A stretch of DNA of 64,000 bases from Porogramme epimiltina (taxonomy: Eukaryota; Basidiomycota; Agaricomycetes; Polyporales; Polyporaceae): NCBI GenBank assembly GCA_900155495.1, contig FTLJ01000455.1:62001-126000 (forward strand). Reading direction: 5' to 3'. Position 1 is the stretch's first letter. Each line of letters opens with the position of its first letter. Of this stretch, positions 46,786 through 58,393 are shown in pieces. Under the pieces are notes generated by a model that was not told where the DNA came from, made no database searches, and worked only from the letters and a program-made list of their open reading frames with translations. A program made the position numbers and the translations under genes.

Positions 46786-49282
46786 ATGCTCCCAGCCGCA
46801 TCTCGCACTCTTGCTCGACCTCGCCTGCCTATGCAACCTCACCTCGTCGCTGGTCGGCGACGCGCTACCTCGACTACATCAAGCACGGCCCACCCCTCGC
46901 AGTCACTACCTCGCCTACCTGTCCCAGACCTTAACAAGTCTCTTCGGAGCTACCTGCGTTCTCTCGAACCTCTCCTTCTAGAACAAGAGGCACGAGGGGG
47001 ACCAGCCTTCAAGGATGCTTACGAAACTCGCGTGAAACTCGCGGAGGATTTTGAGCATGGCATCGGGAAGTTATGTCAGGAGAGGTTACTCGGTATGTAT
47101 TAACGCTGATATCTCGTCTATCCTATGCTTAGCAGCTCTGTGGGGGCATCAAAGAGCTCGATAAAAACTCCCCACACAACTGGTTAGATGACAACATCTG
47201 GCTTAAGAAAGCCTACCACGAATGGAGAGCACCTCTTATAGTCAACTCCAACTGGTGGCTAGCCTTGGTGGACGACCCCACTGTCCCGCATCATATACGT
47301 CGCCCCTCTGGACACAAATACGGTTATACGTCTTGGCAAGTTCGACGTGCAGCTTGGCTCGTCCATCGAATATTGGATTTCAAGGCCCAGCTCGAACAGT
47401 GAGTTTTGAAGGGTTTAATCAGTCGTCTGCCACTCACATTTCTCAAGAAAGGATCTGCCCCCCCAAGATAATCGCTCTGGTATGCAGTCATTGGCATTAG
47501 CCACGCTCCAGCAGTCTTATATTTTTACTAGGTATCTGGTTCCGCCATGCGGCGCTGCAGTCATTCAATAGCTGTCGTATTCCGCGACAGGACTGTGATA
47601 AATTCTCTACCGCTACAGCACCATCGGATCCCAACTCACGGAAGCTAGTTGTGATGGTCGCGGACTGGCTGTACGCTGTAGAAGTGGCCAACCTGGACGG
47701 CAGACCCCTTCCGCCAGCCACACTCGAGCGACGACTACTTGCGGTTGTGCAGGACGCTAAAAGTCGCCTAGCGGCAGGTGAACACGCCGTACCTGTGAGC
47801 GTGTTGACGACGGACGAACGAGATCAATGGGCGAAGGTGCGTTTCTGCGCAGTATGCGTCAAATAGACTCCTCTCATAAGAAACGAGCAGAATCTAGCTC
47901 ACTTACTTTCTCTATCCCCGGAAAACCACGCTATATTTAACGCCATCACGTCCTCCGTGTTCGCGTTAAGCCTGGACGACTACTCGTACACGCTTTCCGC
48001 GTCGCATCACACACCCGACGCGGACCTCGCCTCCCACCTCCATAATGTCCGCTCTGGCCACGGCGATCGCCCAGGACACAACAGATGGTACGACAAGCCT
48101 TTCACGCTCATCGTCGAGGCGAACACTCGCGCAGGCGTTCTTGGCGAACATTCCCCGGTGGACGCCCTTGTGCCGAGCATCATTGCGGACTACGCGATCG
48201 TTCAAAACATGGTTGAAGACGAGTTCTCCAGTATCGCCCAGGATGACACCTTCATGAGCGGCAGTCCGCCGAACGCAGTCGTTGGCGGTTGGACTCGTCT
48301 CGATTGGGTCACTGACGACACGATCGCGAAGGAGTGCGAGGGTGCGGCGGCGCGCGCGAAGGCGATCGTCGACGACTCGGACGCGGATGAACTTGTGTTC
48401 GACGCGTACGGCACGGAATGGATCAAGAATGAAGGTATGTGTGATGCGCTTCCGTCCGACGTCTCGGCCTGCCGTCTGACATTCCCTTGCTTCGTTCCTC
48501 AGCGCGCCTCTCGCCTGACGGATACGTTCAGATGGCGATGCAGCTTGCGTGGTACCGCACACGCGGCGAGTTCACCGCGACGTACGAAACTGCCCTCACG
48601 CGTCTCTTCAACCACGGTCGTACCGAGACGATTCGCACGCTCTCCACAGACAGCCGCGCGTGGGTCCTCGCAATGGCGGATCCCAGCTGTGACGTGGGTG
48701 TCGTTGTTCATATCGAGTGCGCCGTAACGGAGGCTGATGTATGCTGGACTCCAGGACGCAACGCGGCTGCAGCTTCTCCAGCGCGCAGTGCAGGCGCACA
48801 CTGCGCAAACGCGCCAAGCTGTGACGGGGCGTGGGTTTGACCGCCACCTCCTGGGGCTGCAGTTGATGCTTCAATCTGAAGCGGACAAGTTGCATCCTCT
48901 CTTTGAAGATGATCTCTTTTCAGAAAGTCAGGCCTGGAAGTTGAGCACAAGTGGCCTCAGTGCAGGACACCAATTCCGAGGGACTGGGTATGTGGCTTAT
49001 GCAACCAGTGGGCACTGTCATGCTGACATCATGCATATAGGTTTGGAGCACAATATCTCGATGGCTATGGAGTCAACTGTGAGTGACTTGCACACATTAA
49101 TGCATGCAATGTGTACTTACTGTGCAACCTTAGATATGCCAGCACCTACTAGACTTAGATTTGGCATAGAGTCAAAGTATTCCTCTCCTAGAACCAGCAC
49201 ACAGCTCTTCATGTCTGCTATCACACATGCACTACAGGATATGAGGACACTTTGTAGGCCTACCTTACATTCACATCTGTAG
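46786..49282 (+). CDS. CAT2: mitochondrial/peroxisomal carnitine O-acetyltransferase
   Basis: Moves acetyl units between CoA and carnitine so that acetyl-CoA from peroxisomes or cytosol can enter mitochondria. Exon 1 carries an Arg/Ser-rich presequence (MLPAASRTLARPRLPMQPHL) before LPRLPVPDLNKSLRSYLRSL. Later: HNWLDDNIWLKKAYHEWRAP, TSWQVRRAAWLVHRILDFKA, FNSCRIPRQDCD, NRWYDKPFTLIVEANTRAGV and LGEHSPVDALVPS with the catalytic His, DEFSSIAQDDTF, WYRTRGEFTATYETALTRLF, and the end GAQYLDGYGVNYMPAPTRLR, FGIESKYSSPRTSTQLF. Introns include 47093-47154 and the last one in 49079-49133. Stop TAG 49280-49282. No C-terminal peroxisomal SKL. From about 48890 the coding bases become CpG-poor with altered codon choice, while the protein motif order stays normal. 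Confidence 0.92.
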
Positions 49283-50890
49283 TAGTTAGAATCACACAGC
49301 ATGTTCAACATTGCATATGGCATGTGGTGCATAGTATTTGAGAAAAATTGTACAATTCAATGTTAAGTATCAATGGTGAGGTGATCAGGGTTGATCCATA
49401 CACCTTCACCCCACTGGCTAACCATCCTTCCAACCAATGTGCCTGCAGCTACCCCATACACAAACTCCCACTTGGTAACAATGTACATGCCTCTCTTGCA
49501 GCGAGTGAGCATGACATTTGTGCGCCTTAAGTCTTTGAGAAATCCTAGACCAGAGGTTCTTGTGAGAGAGACAATAATGTAGTCTTTCTCATTTCCTGGT
49601 GAACAGAAGTCAGCCTAATGCATAAACAATCTAAGGGGACACCCTGAGTCTGGGACTTGCCTTGAAAGGAGTCCACATTGAAGCATTTATCTTCCCAGAC
49701 AAGACCTGCTTCCTTCATCTCCCTCTCCAAAAAGTTCCTTTGAGCATCATAAGGGGTGATGACACAGTACTCCTTTCCCTCCAGCTGTAGCTTCTCAGCA
49801 AGTTTAAGGACTGCTGCTCTTTCTCCAGGGTTCTGGAAATGCATGCATAAGCTAGTGAATTCTGCAAGTGGCCATGGAAAGGGCACTCACATGCTGACTT
49901 GTCTCATGTGGTTGTTCCCTAGAGTTGTTGACATGAACAAACCAGCATGAAGGCTGTGCATGAGGAACTGGATGCTGTGGGTTGGACTGCAATTGGCCAT
50001 TGTAGACAACATCAGATACAACTTCTCCAATGAATGGAGGCATTCGATCTGAATTCTAATGATGAGCAATAATAAAGGCTAACCAATGTTGTGCACCTAC
50101 ACTGAATTGCAAGGAACAAAATTGATTCATGTAGATGGTCAACTTCAAAGATGCTCTTGATATTAGAGTCTTCTTCAGAACCATAAGGAGGCACTAAATA
50201 GAATTGAGAACTTCATCAAAGTAGACAGGGCTACTAGAAAGCTCACATTGCATATCATCTCCAATCATGCAGATTTTGTGTATGGAAGGAAATTGCCTAA
50301 GAGGGGCTACATAATCAACATAACAGATTTGACTTGCTTCATCAACAACAAGAGTCTTAATTGGATTTGCTTGGGTGAAGATGTGAAGTTGTGGATGAGA
50401 CAGCATAGACAGGGTGCAAAGGATGACAGGGATCCCTTGAATCTTGGAGCGAGCTCTCTTGAACTGATCTGAGCAGATCACATTCTTGTTGATGTTGGTG
50501 TACAGGTGATCGTGCCTGGAAAATATGAAAGGTCACTAACATGTTATGGTAGGAGGGGGGGGGGCAGTACCATCCATATTGGAACTCCCTAGACACAAGA
50601 AGCCTCCAATCCACAAAGCCAACATCTGCCAATTTCTCAGCAATGTTCTTGACAGCTATGTTGGACTGGGCTACCAGCCAGAGACCAGTCTGACCAGCAG
50701 CAACAGCTGAGGCAACAAAGGCAGCAATGACAGTGGTCTTGCCTGAAAACCAGTGTGAGTAGAGTATGAATAGGAGACAAAGCTATAGAGATCACACCTG
50801 TGCCTGGAGGGCCCTGGATGATGGTCAGCCTAGAGTTATTGTCTGTCTGGAGCATGTGTTCCACAGCTCTTTGCTGTGATTCATTCAAAG
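48890..50890. other. CpG-depleted block across two convergent gene ends
   Basis: By eye I find about seven CpG dinucleotides in 48901-50880, against eight in the 60 bases 48781-48840 alone. TpG and CpA are frequent and third positions shift towards A and T in both genes. The block begins inside the last large exon of the acetyltransferase gene and ends inside the helicase gene near the exon before Walker A, so it does not respect gene borders. No terminal repeats or target duplications were seen at its edges. Confidence 0.75.
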
Positions 50891-52138
50891 GGCGTTGAGT
50901 GATGATCTCGGGGATGCTGTCAGAGACCGGAAAGCCTTCTGGCCAGACGAACTCGGGGGAGGGGTTGAAGATGTACTGGTAGAAAGGATTATCGGATACC
51001 GCCGTACCACCCTGCAGGGACTGAAGGACTGCTTGAGCCCTCTGTTGCTCGGCGTTGGTTGCGCGAGCTGGTCCTAGCGTGCTGATCGCCGTGATCGTCC
51101 GACCCTCAAGGTTGACGTTAGATGTGATCGTCACGTTACGCCCGGCGAGCGAATTGATCTGCCCATCGAGGACCATGTCGAGTCCAGTGGCATGGTCGTG
51201 GACCCGAAGCTGCTGTGGATTCTACACACCACACAAGACTCAGATATGAAAGATGTATATAGCACTTGTCCACTCACCGAGCCCCTCTGGAACCTTGTCT
51301 GAAAGCGGTCGGCGCGAACGTGCGCGGTACGGCCGTGTGCGCCGACGGCGGAGAACTCGTGGGCGACAGTATGAGCTTCAGTGAGTTGGAGGCGATGTAA
51401 GCCACGCTCGCTGTGGATTATTGCGCGCAGCCGCTGACGAGAGATTGAATTAGATGGAAAAACGGATGCAAGCGCGAAGCAGCGACTTACAGCTTCATCA
51501 AAGTCTCTCGTGTTGATGCGCTTGGCGTCGCGCACCCTCTCCTCCATAATTTCGTACTCGGTGACGCGACGTGCACCCCAAGCCTGGAGGGCGAGGTTCG
51601 TTGCTCGCCTTGCACTGGCATCGTAGAATGTTGTCGCGAAGACGGAGTTCACGTTTGCCTGGTGGACAGGTGCGCAGTCCCCCACGGCGAACTGGATCGT
51701 GGTGAGGGGGCTTCTGTCAGCAGCGCGGCAAGCGTCCTGGAGATCGACACCATTGAGGATCCGCATGTTTTGGTCGACGAAAAGGGCAATCGCGATTTTG
51801 TCCAGGTCGAAAGCCACGAGCGTGACGCTGGGATTGCATAGAACCTCGGTGGAGAGGATCTCCCGGCGTTCGTATGCCTTGGCGCCCTTCCCCTTGGCGT
51901 GGAACTGGATGATGAGGATGCGGGTGCTGATAGCGAGAATAAGGTGACTCAGGTTGCCCTTCGAGGTATATCCTGCGGCGAGTCCGACATTACGGGGGGC
52001 AGGGCAGTCTTGGAAGAACTCATCAAACAATTCCTTGGTGATGTTTGACTCCGACACGTCGCCCTGCAGTTGTATAGAAGGATGATCCTCATCAATGAGA
52101 GTTTGTTGCAATAAGCGGGCTTGGTTGTTTCGGGCCAT
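49363..52138 (-). CDS. UPF1-like superfamily 1 helicase with basidiomycete N-terminal domain
   Basis: SF1B-type RNA/DNA helicase. About 400 N-terminal residues (LFDEFFQDCPAPRNVGLAAG, SHLILAISTRILIIQFHAKG, YEIMEERVRDAKRINTRDFD) lack an assigned family. The helicase core shows: ITQRPLNESQQRAVEHMLQT (Q motif), GPPGTGKTTVIAAF (Walker A, spliced), TLVVDEASQICYVDYVAPL (Walker B), MIGDDMQLPPYGSEED, FLAIQYRMPPFIGEVVSDVV, FNVDSFQGNEKDYIIVSLTR, RRTNVMLTRCKRGMYIV. All core motifs are intact. One intron (49596-49660) uses a GC donor. UPF1 cysteine-rich domain is absent, so this is not UPF1 itself; related to NAM7/SEN1-like helicases. The C-terminal two thirds lies in the CpG-poor block. Start ATG 52138; a longer in-frame start at 52297 looks like UTR. 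Confidence 0.87.
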
Positions 52139-53159
52139 GGCTCTACCGTTGGGGTGATCGGATTGAGGTTTAGAGAGATGAAAGAGGAGTCGTCTGGAGT
52201 GTGGCTCGGTGGATGGCGCGGGGGAGTCAGAGGCGTTGCAGAATACGAGCGCGGTCAAGGCGTGTCGGGAACGCGGCGGGGAGCGAAGGAATCCCATCTT
52301 CGGCGATACAAAGGCGGCAACCCGAATGTCTGATTTCGCGCCCGGTACTTATACTGCATCGATAGGCACCGTCCGAGACATTGCACGATGCAGCACATTG
52401 GTTTGCCGCAAGCTACCGCAGCATTCGCGCTGACATATGACCGCAGATAGGCACGCAATCGTCAGAGGTTAGAGTCATTATATAAATGACCGCGGCGCGG
52501 TACAGTGCGTTCGATAATACTAGCATAGAAGTAACGGACCGTCCAGAAAGGTGCATAGTTGCCGACGCTCCAGCTTAGTCCCCCCGGGGAATTCGGTGTC
52601 CGATCCTTGCACCTCTTGTCGAAACGATAGAACAGTCCGGGTGTGATAAGTAAATGCCTGAAGATATAGGAATGTGAAGCACGCACCCCTAAGTCCAGTC
52701 CCCAAGATGTTTTGTCCTTCAAGGGTTGGTAGCGAATACACCAAATCTCCCTTTGATGAAACTCTTTGCGGGGAAACGGGGCAAGAGACTGGCGAACAAT
52801 ATTTGCACGACAGGAGGATATGAAAGGCGGATTGCAGGAATGTTCTTTAGATAGCGGTTCCACTTGCGACCCGAGGTGTCAGTCGAGACTCGATGTCCGG
52901 CGAGCCAGTACCGCAGCGTGACATAGTCCGACAGGGGACGGAGACACGTGCAGTGAAGACAAGAGAGGCCGGCAGAATGTGGGGGCAATATCGAGTTCTC
53001 AGTATTATGAGCGGTGCGCGTGAGTGTCGGAAGAAAGCCGTGAGCGTCTTAGTCCACCGAGCCGAAAGTTCGCGCGTCACTGGCGACCGTCGACAAGTGC
53101 TTGCACTTCAACCATCTTCCTCTCCTCCACCTCATCGCCCAATCCCTTTTCCTCCTCTC
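52139..53159. promoter_or_regulatory. divergent upstream region, helicase and PAM18
   Basis: About 1 kb between two head-to-head starts. No coding exon supported; the last 60 bp before the PAM18 ATG are CT-rich, typical of a fungal transcription start region. Confidence 0.4.
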
Positions 53160-53525
53160 ATGGCCACGCCAATTATTGTCGGTGTCGGTGCTATTGCGGC
53201 TGCCGTTGCCGGTCGCTCGCTCCTTCGCAGGGGCCTACTCGGCGGGAAAGGTGCTGCTGAGGAGTGGGTCAAGGGCGGTTTCAAGGCCAAGATGGACCGT
53301 AAGGAGGCTATCGCCATCCTTGGGCTAAAGTACGTCTTGTGCACATCTTCTCTTCCTTCTGAACTAAACGAGGGACTCAGAGATGGACCGGCACTTAAAA
53401 ACAAGCTGAAGGATGCACATCGACAAATCATGCTCGCCAACCACCCGGATCGTGGAGGTTCTCCCTACTTAGCAAGTAAAATCAACGAGGCCAAAGACCT
53501 GCTCGAGAAGGAGGGGAGGAGGTGA
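53160..53525 (+). CDS. PAM18: PAM18/TIM14, J-protein of the mitochondrial import motor
   Basis: Inner-membrane J-protein that stimulates mtHsp70 at the TIM23 channel. Two exons. MATPIIVGVGAIAAAVAGRS is the single membrane segment, followed by KGGFKAKMDRKEAIAILGLK, then after a 51 nt intron DGPALKNKLKDAHRQIMLAN, HPDRGGSPYLASKINEAKDL, LEKEGRR. HPD motif and the RGGSPYLASKINEAK block are diagnostic. About 105 residues, the usual size of the short fungal form without a long intermembrane-space tail. Stop TGA 53523-53525. Confidence 0.95.
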   Translation: MATPIIVGVGAIAAAVAGRSLLRRGLLGGKGAAEEWVKGGFKAKMDRKEAIAILGLKYVLCTSSLPSELNEGLRDGPALKNKLKDAHRQIMLANHPDRGGSPYLASKINEAKDLLEKEGRR

Positions 53526-53927
53526 TTGTTGGACTCCATCGCATAGTGCGTTTACCATGTCCTCTCTATACCACGTCAACTAATGCTCGTCGCGCGACCT
53601 CACAGTTGCTGCTTGCTTTCCAGGTCTATTTGTATCTATGCTGTAATGATGTACATTCACACCCACATAATTCATCCTCCTTCCTCTCTGTCATCCAAAC
53701 AAATGACTGCAACGACTGTGACTGACGTCTCTGGCTGCCATTCCAGAGGTGAGTGTTTGGTTCAAACGTTCCTGTGGCCTCGGGCACCCTCCAAATCCGG
53801 ACCGTTTCCATATTCTAGTTGTTTGCATGTGGCCGTTCGGCCAACGTTTGGGTTGACGAGGATGCAAAGTGCTTTTACCGTTCATCTCCTTTGCTGACTA
53901 AGCAGTTTCCTCCTACCACTTGCCACC
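53526..53927. other. intergenic, PAM18 3' flank and EFM4 promoter
   Basis: About 400 bp between two plus-strand genes. Pyrimidine-rich and AT-richer, with no coding exon recognised. Confidence 0.5.
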
Positions 53928-54917
53928 ATGTCCGCGCCCGATCTTCAGCCATCCAAGCTTGGGACAAAAGCTCAGTGCGTACATATTCAAAAGATTTAGC
54001 CCATTACGCTTAGTAATCGTGCAGTTGGGATCATGTGTATTCATCCGAGCTAGCAAATTTTGAGGATATCGGAGATGAGGGTGAGATATGGTAAGTTTGG
54101 TTTCTTTTGTGCATCAAGCTCTTTCGCAGCATTATTAATCGGCTGCCTAGGTTTGGGGAGGACAGCGTGGAAAAGATGGTCGATTGGACCCTGGAGAACG
54201 TTCCAACAGATTCAGCACCTGCGATCCTTGAAGTCGGTGCAGGCAACGGGAATTTACTCTTTGCCCTCAACGAAGCAGGATATGCCCCCGGGAGGATCTG
54301 CGGCATAGACTACAGCGCCGACGCAGTAAGACTAGCACAGTCGATTGCGAAAGCCAAGTCTGCGGTGTCGGCCGAGGAGGGTGACGAAGAGGATGAAGTC
54401 GGACCGGCCTTGAAGGACGCCGACAAGATCACCTTCATGGTGTGCGACTTCCTACATGACGACGTCACTCCCCTATCAGCCACGCGCACGGCGGAAGATA
54501 GCACGTCCGCTTCAGTGTGGGATCTCGTCTTGGACAAGGGCACATTTGACGCGATCGCCCTTGCGGAAAAGGATGAGAGTGGGTATGCACCTGCGGAAGG
54601 GTACCCAGCGAGGATAGGGAGGGCTGTGAAGCCAGGGGGCCACTTCCTCATCACATGTAAGTCTCCCAGCAACATGCCTCCAACGCGCTGTGCAATTGGA
54701 TTCCTGTAGCATGCAACTTCACCGAAGATGAACTAAGGACCAGATTTGCTACTGACGATACCGGGCTCCGATACCAGTACGTGGCGGTCCACTGGCTTAT
54801 TGAGACGTGTTTTTTCATGCGTGCTACAGCTCAAGGGTGACTTGGCCGACATTCTCGTTCGGCGGGAAGAGTGGGAACGTGTACTCGACCGTCGCGTTCC
54901 ATAAGCCGTTACAATGA
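53928..54917 (+). CDS. EFM4: EF1-alpha lysine methyltransferase EFM4
   Basis: Class I SAM-dependent methyltransferase; yeast Efm4 dimethylates a lysine of elongation factor 1A. Exons: MSAPDLQPSKLGTKAQ; a short one reading WDHVYSSELANFEDIGDEGE; FGEDSVEKMVDWTLENVP; then the SAM site AILEVGAGNGNLLFALNEAG, CGIDYSADAVRLAQSIA, ITFMVCDFLHDDV, and WDLVLDKGTFDAIALAEKDE; a later exon CNFTEDELRTRFA and the end VTWPTFSFGGKSGNVYSTVA, FHKPLQ. The VLDKGTFDAI motif and the FGGKSGNVYSTVAF end mark this family. An acidic insert (AEEGDEEDEVGPAL) lies between two strands of the fold. Stop TGA 54915-54917. Confidence 0.92.
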
Positions 54918-54968
54918 CCGCTAGAATGTGTAACCGTATCTCCAAGCGCATATAATACGGTGTTTACT

Positions 54969-57900
54969 CTACATAACGTCTACGCTACTTTGCAAAACCT
55001 GCAATGCGATTTGGCTGGCCCAATCCAAGAACCCATCCTCAGCCTTGAACGCCTCCCGCAAGTAGTATGTCAACCCTAATGCAAGGGCATGGAGCTTCGC
55101 GCCCTTCAGGAACACGTCCTCGAGCGCACCCTTGTCCCGCGCCCCCGGGAGGTCCTGTGAAGCCAACCATGGCGTCGCGAGCTGCGTGTTCGCGAACACG
55201 TGAACGAAGAGCTCGCGCATGAATGCACGTGCAGGTTTCTTGAGCGCAGCGAAGTCAACCGGCTTGAGCACGGAGAGTGTGCAGCAATCCTTGGCGATCC
55301 ACCAGCCAAACGCGCGTGCAACGTTGCGGATGCGCGTGTCGGACATGGACTTGACGGTGAACCCCGCGCGGTCGTCGTCGGTGAGATTTTTGAGGATCTC
55401 GGCGCCGCCGACGGTCGTCTCGCCTAGGTCCCGGAGGAAGTCCCACAGGCAAAATTGGAGAGTGAACCTGTGCGAGTGCGAGAGGCGACAGAGTTGTTGG
55501 CCGACAAGTGCGTAGTAGGGATTGTACTGCCTTTCCTGTGATGAAAGTATTGATGAGATACGCGGAATAGATTGGCAGACTACGGGCGTACGTTTCCGCA
55601 ACAGTGCAAGATGACACGAATAATCTCGCGCTGCTGAATCTCCGTGAGCTTGAGTTGCGAAACGCGTTCACAGGCATCGACGTAGTCCTGTCATAACTCA
55701 ATCAACACGCATATTATGAGAGGAGCAAACAATGTACTTACATCACTGCTCATGAGCACGACGAAAATACTTCTTCGGATATCTGTGTTCATCCCCTGTT
55801 TCTTTGCCAGCTTCAACAGCACATTTTCACTGGGTGTGTCCGGTGTGGGGACGCCTTCTGTATGATTCTGTGACGCCTGCTGGTGCTCGACCAACGGATC
55901 ACCACCCCAAGCTGCGCCCACGAGCCACCACCTTCCCTTGGTATCAGCTGAGCGAAGGTCTTCTAGCGATACACGAAGAGCGTCGTGCGACATGACTGGA
56001 GAGCTGGGTAAGCTTCCACAATAATCAGCGAAGTAACAAGAGCAAACTGACCGTGGCGTTTTTTGGCGAGACCGGACAAGAACTTCTTCATGCGCTCTAC
56101 TGCTTCGCCGCCAGCGGTTTGACCAGCTGCTTTCTTGACCTTATTGTTCTTCAGGTTGCCGAGTGTCTCGACCATGAAACGAGCGCGCGAGCTTAGAGAG
56201 CTGGTATCTTGAGGGAGCTTCGAGTGAACAATTTGGATGATACTCTTCAACGCAGTAGGGTCGTCTTGTCTCAACTGTTGTCCTGAATCTACAAAGCAGG
56301 ACGCATGATGAGCAGGCCAACGATTGGTTCGAAAATGGCTCCACTCACTTCTCACAACCTTGAGGAGGAGCTCTACCTTGAATTCGGTGAGGTCCCCATC
56401 GAGCAGCACTCGTATTATATCGTAGATGAGGACACATGATATCATCTGGAAATTGTACAACTCCGATAGGAGGACGACGAGGTTAGAGCATTCTTTGCCA
56501 GCAGGTTCATCCCCAGTGGTTTGCTCAGATAAAGTCACGTCCAAATCCTGAATTGCAGCGAAGTGAGTGTCGTATGATGATACGACGTGCTGAACAAAGA
56601 ACGCAGCTACAGATATTGGTTGAGTGAGCGGCACCAAAGGTCCGAGTAGTTCGATTACCCACCGAATTCGATCCCGACAAGTCGGTGGAGGGCAGACACA
56701 AACGCAGCATGCAATACAACATACTGGTCAAGGAGCATGGAATGGGAGGAGATTCCGTCGACGAGTAGTGTAGTGAGAGTCTCCGTTACGTCTAGAGAGA
56801 ATGGTAGATGAATTCGCTGTAATGGTGGTGTGGATCAGAGCCTTAGACGCACCGTGCCGTCGATTATTCCGGTATAGTTCTTCAACCCCATCCACTATAG
56901 ACGCTATATTCTGTTCGCTCATCCTGGCGATGCAGGTCAACGACAATTTCACCTCCTGCTATGACACGAAACTCACCGATTTAGTAAACCTTTCAGCTGT
57001 CTCGTCAACTTCAATTGTGACTCTGATGGCTGCTCGACTCCTGACTGCGCAAGTTTCCTTAGGTGCGGCGGAACATATTTGGTTCCAGCGACTGGCTGTT
57101 GTTAGAAACTATAGCAGGGCAGACGAGGCGATACCTACCAGATGCCTGAGGTTTGTTTTCAGTGTCGAGACTGTCCATAACCGCCTGTCCACGACCGGCT
57201 TCGTTACGCACGTCCCCGTCATCTTCGTCCAACTTCTCGTCGTCGCCTCCAAACCCAAGCCATTCGCCTTCACCTGAACTGTCCTTCTCAACACTGCTAC
57301 TTTCCTCCGACTGTCCCTCGGCTTCATCCTCGTCCTCGACATCCGACTCCTCTTGCACACCCTCTTCCTCGTAGTCTGACGGGTCTGATGCTTCAAAGTC
57401 CTCGTCCTGCGGCACTTTTGAGTTGGTGGCAGGATAAACGTTGACGGTACTTACTGCGAAAGACGGCATCGATGCCTCGAATGCGTCCAAGCCCTCGAGC
57501 AAATCTACGCGGCCGAGAGATCAAGACGATTTAATGGTAAACGTAAGACCTCAGAGACGTACCTCCTAGACCATCGTCTTCGTCTCCCGCACCGTATTTA
57601 GTGGTACGCTTACCACCTTTTACCCAGCCTAATTTGCGTTCCATGTAAGCGATGTATGCATCTTCCTCTTCCTCTTGAGGGGTGCGCAACATGGCCTTTA
57701 AGGAGGACTTCGCGGGGCTCTTGGAAGAGGCTGGTGCGTTCGAGCGTTCAGCAAGCTTTTCGAGGGCTGTTTTGACGTTCCTAGTTTTTTCGTCATCCTT
57801 CTTCTTGTTCACCTTCTGAGATGCTTTTGGTAGCGCCGTCTTCGTAGACGTAGCGGGTGCGGGCTGACGCGGAGAGACTTCTAGCTTGGCCTTCTTACGC

Positions 57901-58202
57901 TGAGGGGAGTCAGCATGATCGTCTTCCGCGATGCGCTTTCCATGGTGTCGATTTTCTGCAGCAGGTCGAGCGAGGAAGTGCTCCGCTTTGCGCTGTTTCC
58001 TGCTGTCCCGAGCCTGTTTGCGAGCTTCCTTACGAGAAAGCTGCTGCCCTCCTTTGCGTTTGTGCTTGTGCGCGGAGCCTGCGGAAAACAATTACGGGAG
58101 AGTGTGCGTATGCATTCAAAACAATGACGCACCGCTATCCCCGTTGATCTCCTCCAGGAGCGACTGGGGCAAGGAGGGGTGTGTGTGGCTGCGGGGAGGC
58201 AT
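54969..58202 (-). CDS. SGD1: nucleolar MIF4G/MA3 protein SGD1 (NOM1 family)
   Basis: Nucleolar factor for small-subunit ribosome assembly. First exons: MPPRSHTHPSLPQSLLEEIN, then GSAHKHKRKGGQQLSRKEAR, KQARDSRKQRKAEHFLARPA, a basic nuclear/nucleolar region. A Ser/acidic segment follows (EEGVQEESDVEDEDEAEGQS). The MIF4G part contains LSEQNIASIVDGVEELYRNN and VELLLKVVRSEWSHFRTN; the C-terminal MA3 part reads YNPYYALVGQQLCRLSHSHR, FTLQFCLWDFLRDLGE, RIRNVARAFGWWIAKDCCTL, ending QVLQSSVDVM with TAG at 54969-54971. The YNPYY.LV...LC motif is typical. About ten introns. Divergent from SNU66 by 191 bp. Confidence 0.92.
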
Positions 58203-58393
58203 GGAATTAGAATTTCTGAGGCTCGGAGCGCGGCTGTTGTTCCGTCGGCGCTCGTGGGCACAACCGCGGCTCCGAGTGCCACGGTCGACAGTGCGTCTCT
58301 ATTCTAACCCACCACCTCCCCCTTCTCGACACCTACTACTCTTCCGTCACCCTTGAGCCACCGCTCGCCTCTGGGCCTCAAGTGTCTCTCAAC
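58203..58393. promoter_or_regulatory. shared promoter of SGD1 and SNU66
   Basis: 191 bp separates two head-to-head ATGs. It holds both 5' UTRs; CT-rich towards SNU66. No TATA box seen. See finding on the pair. Confidence 0.5.

Noticed and set aside
42875..53525. Functional cluster of J-proteins (DNAJC8 type and PAM18, plus SCJ1 at 4124)
   Set aside because: They act in nucleus, mitochondrion and ER respectively; co-location looks accidental.
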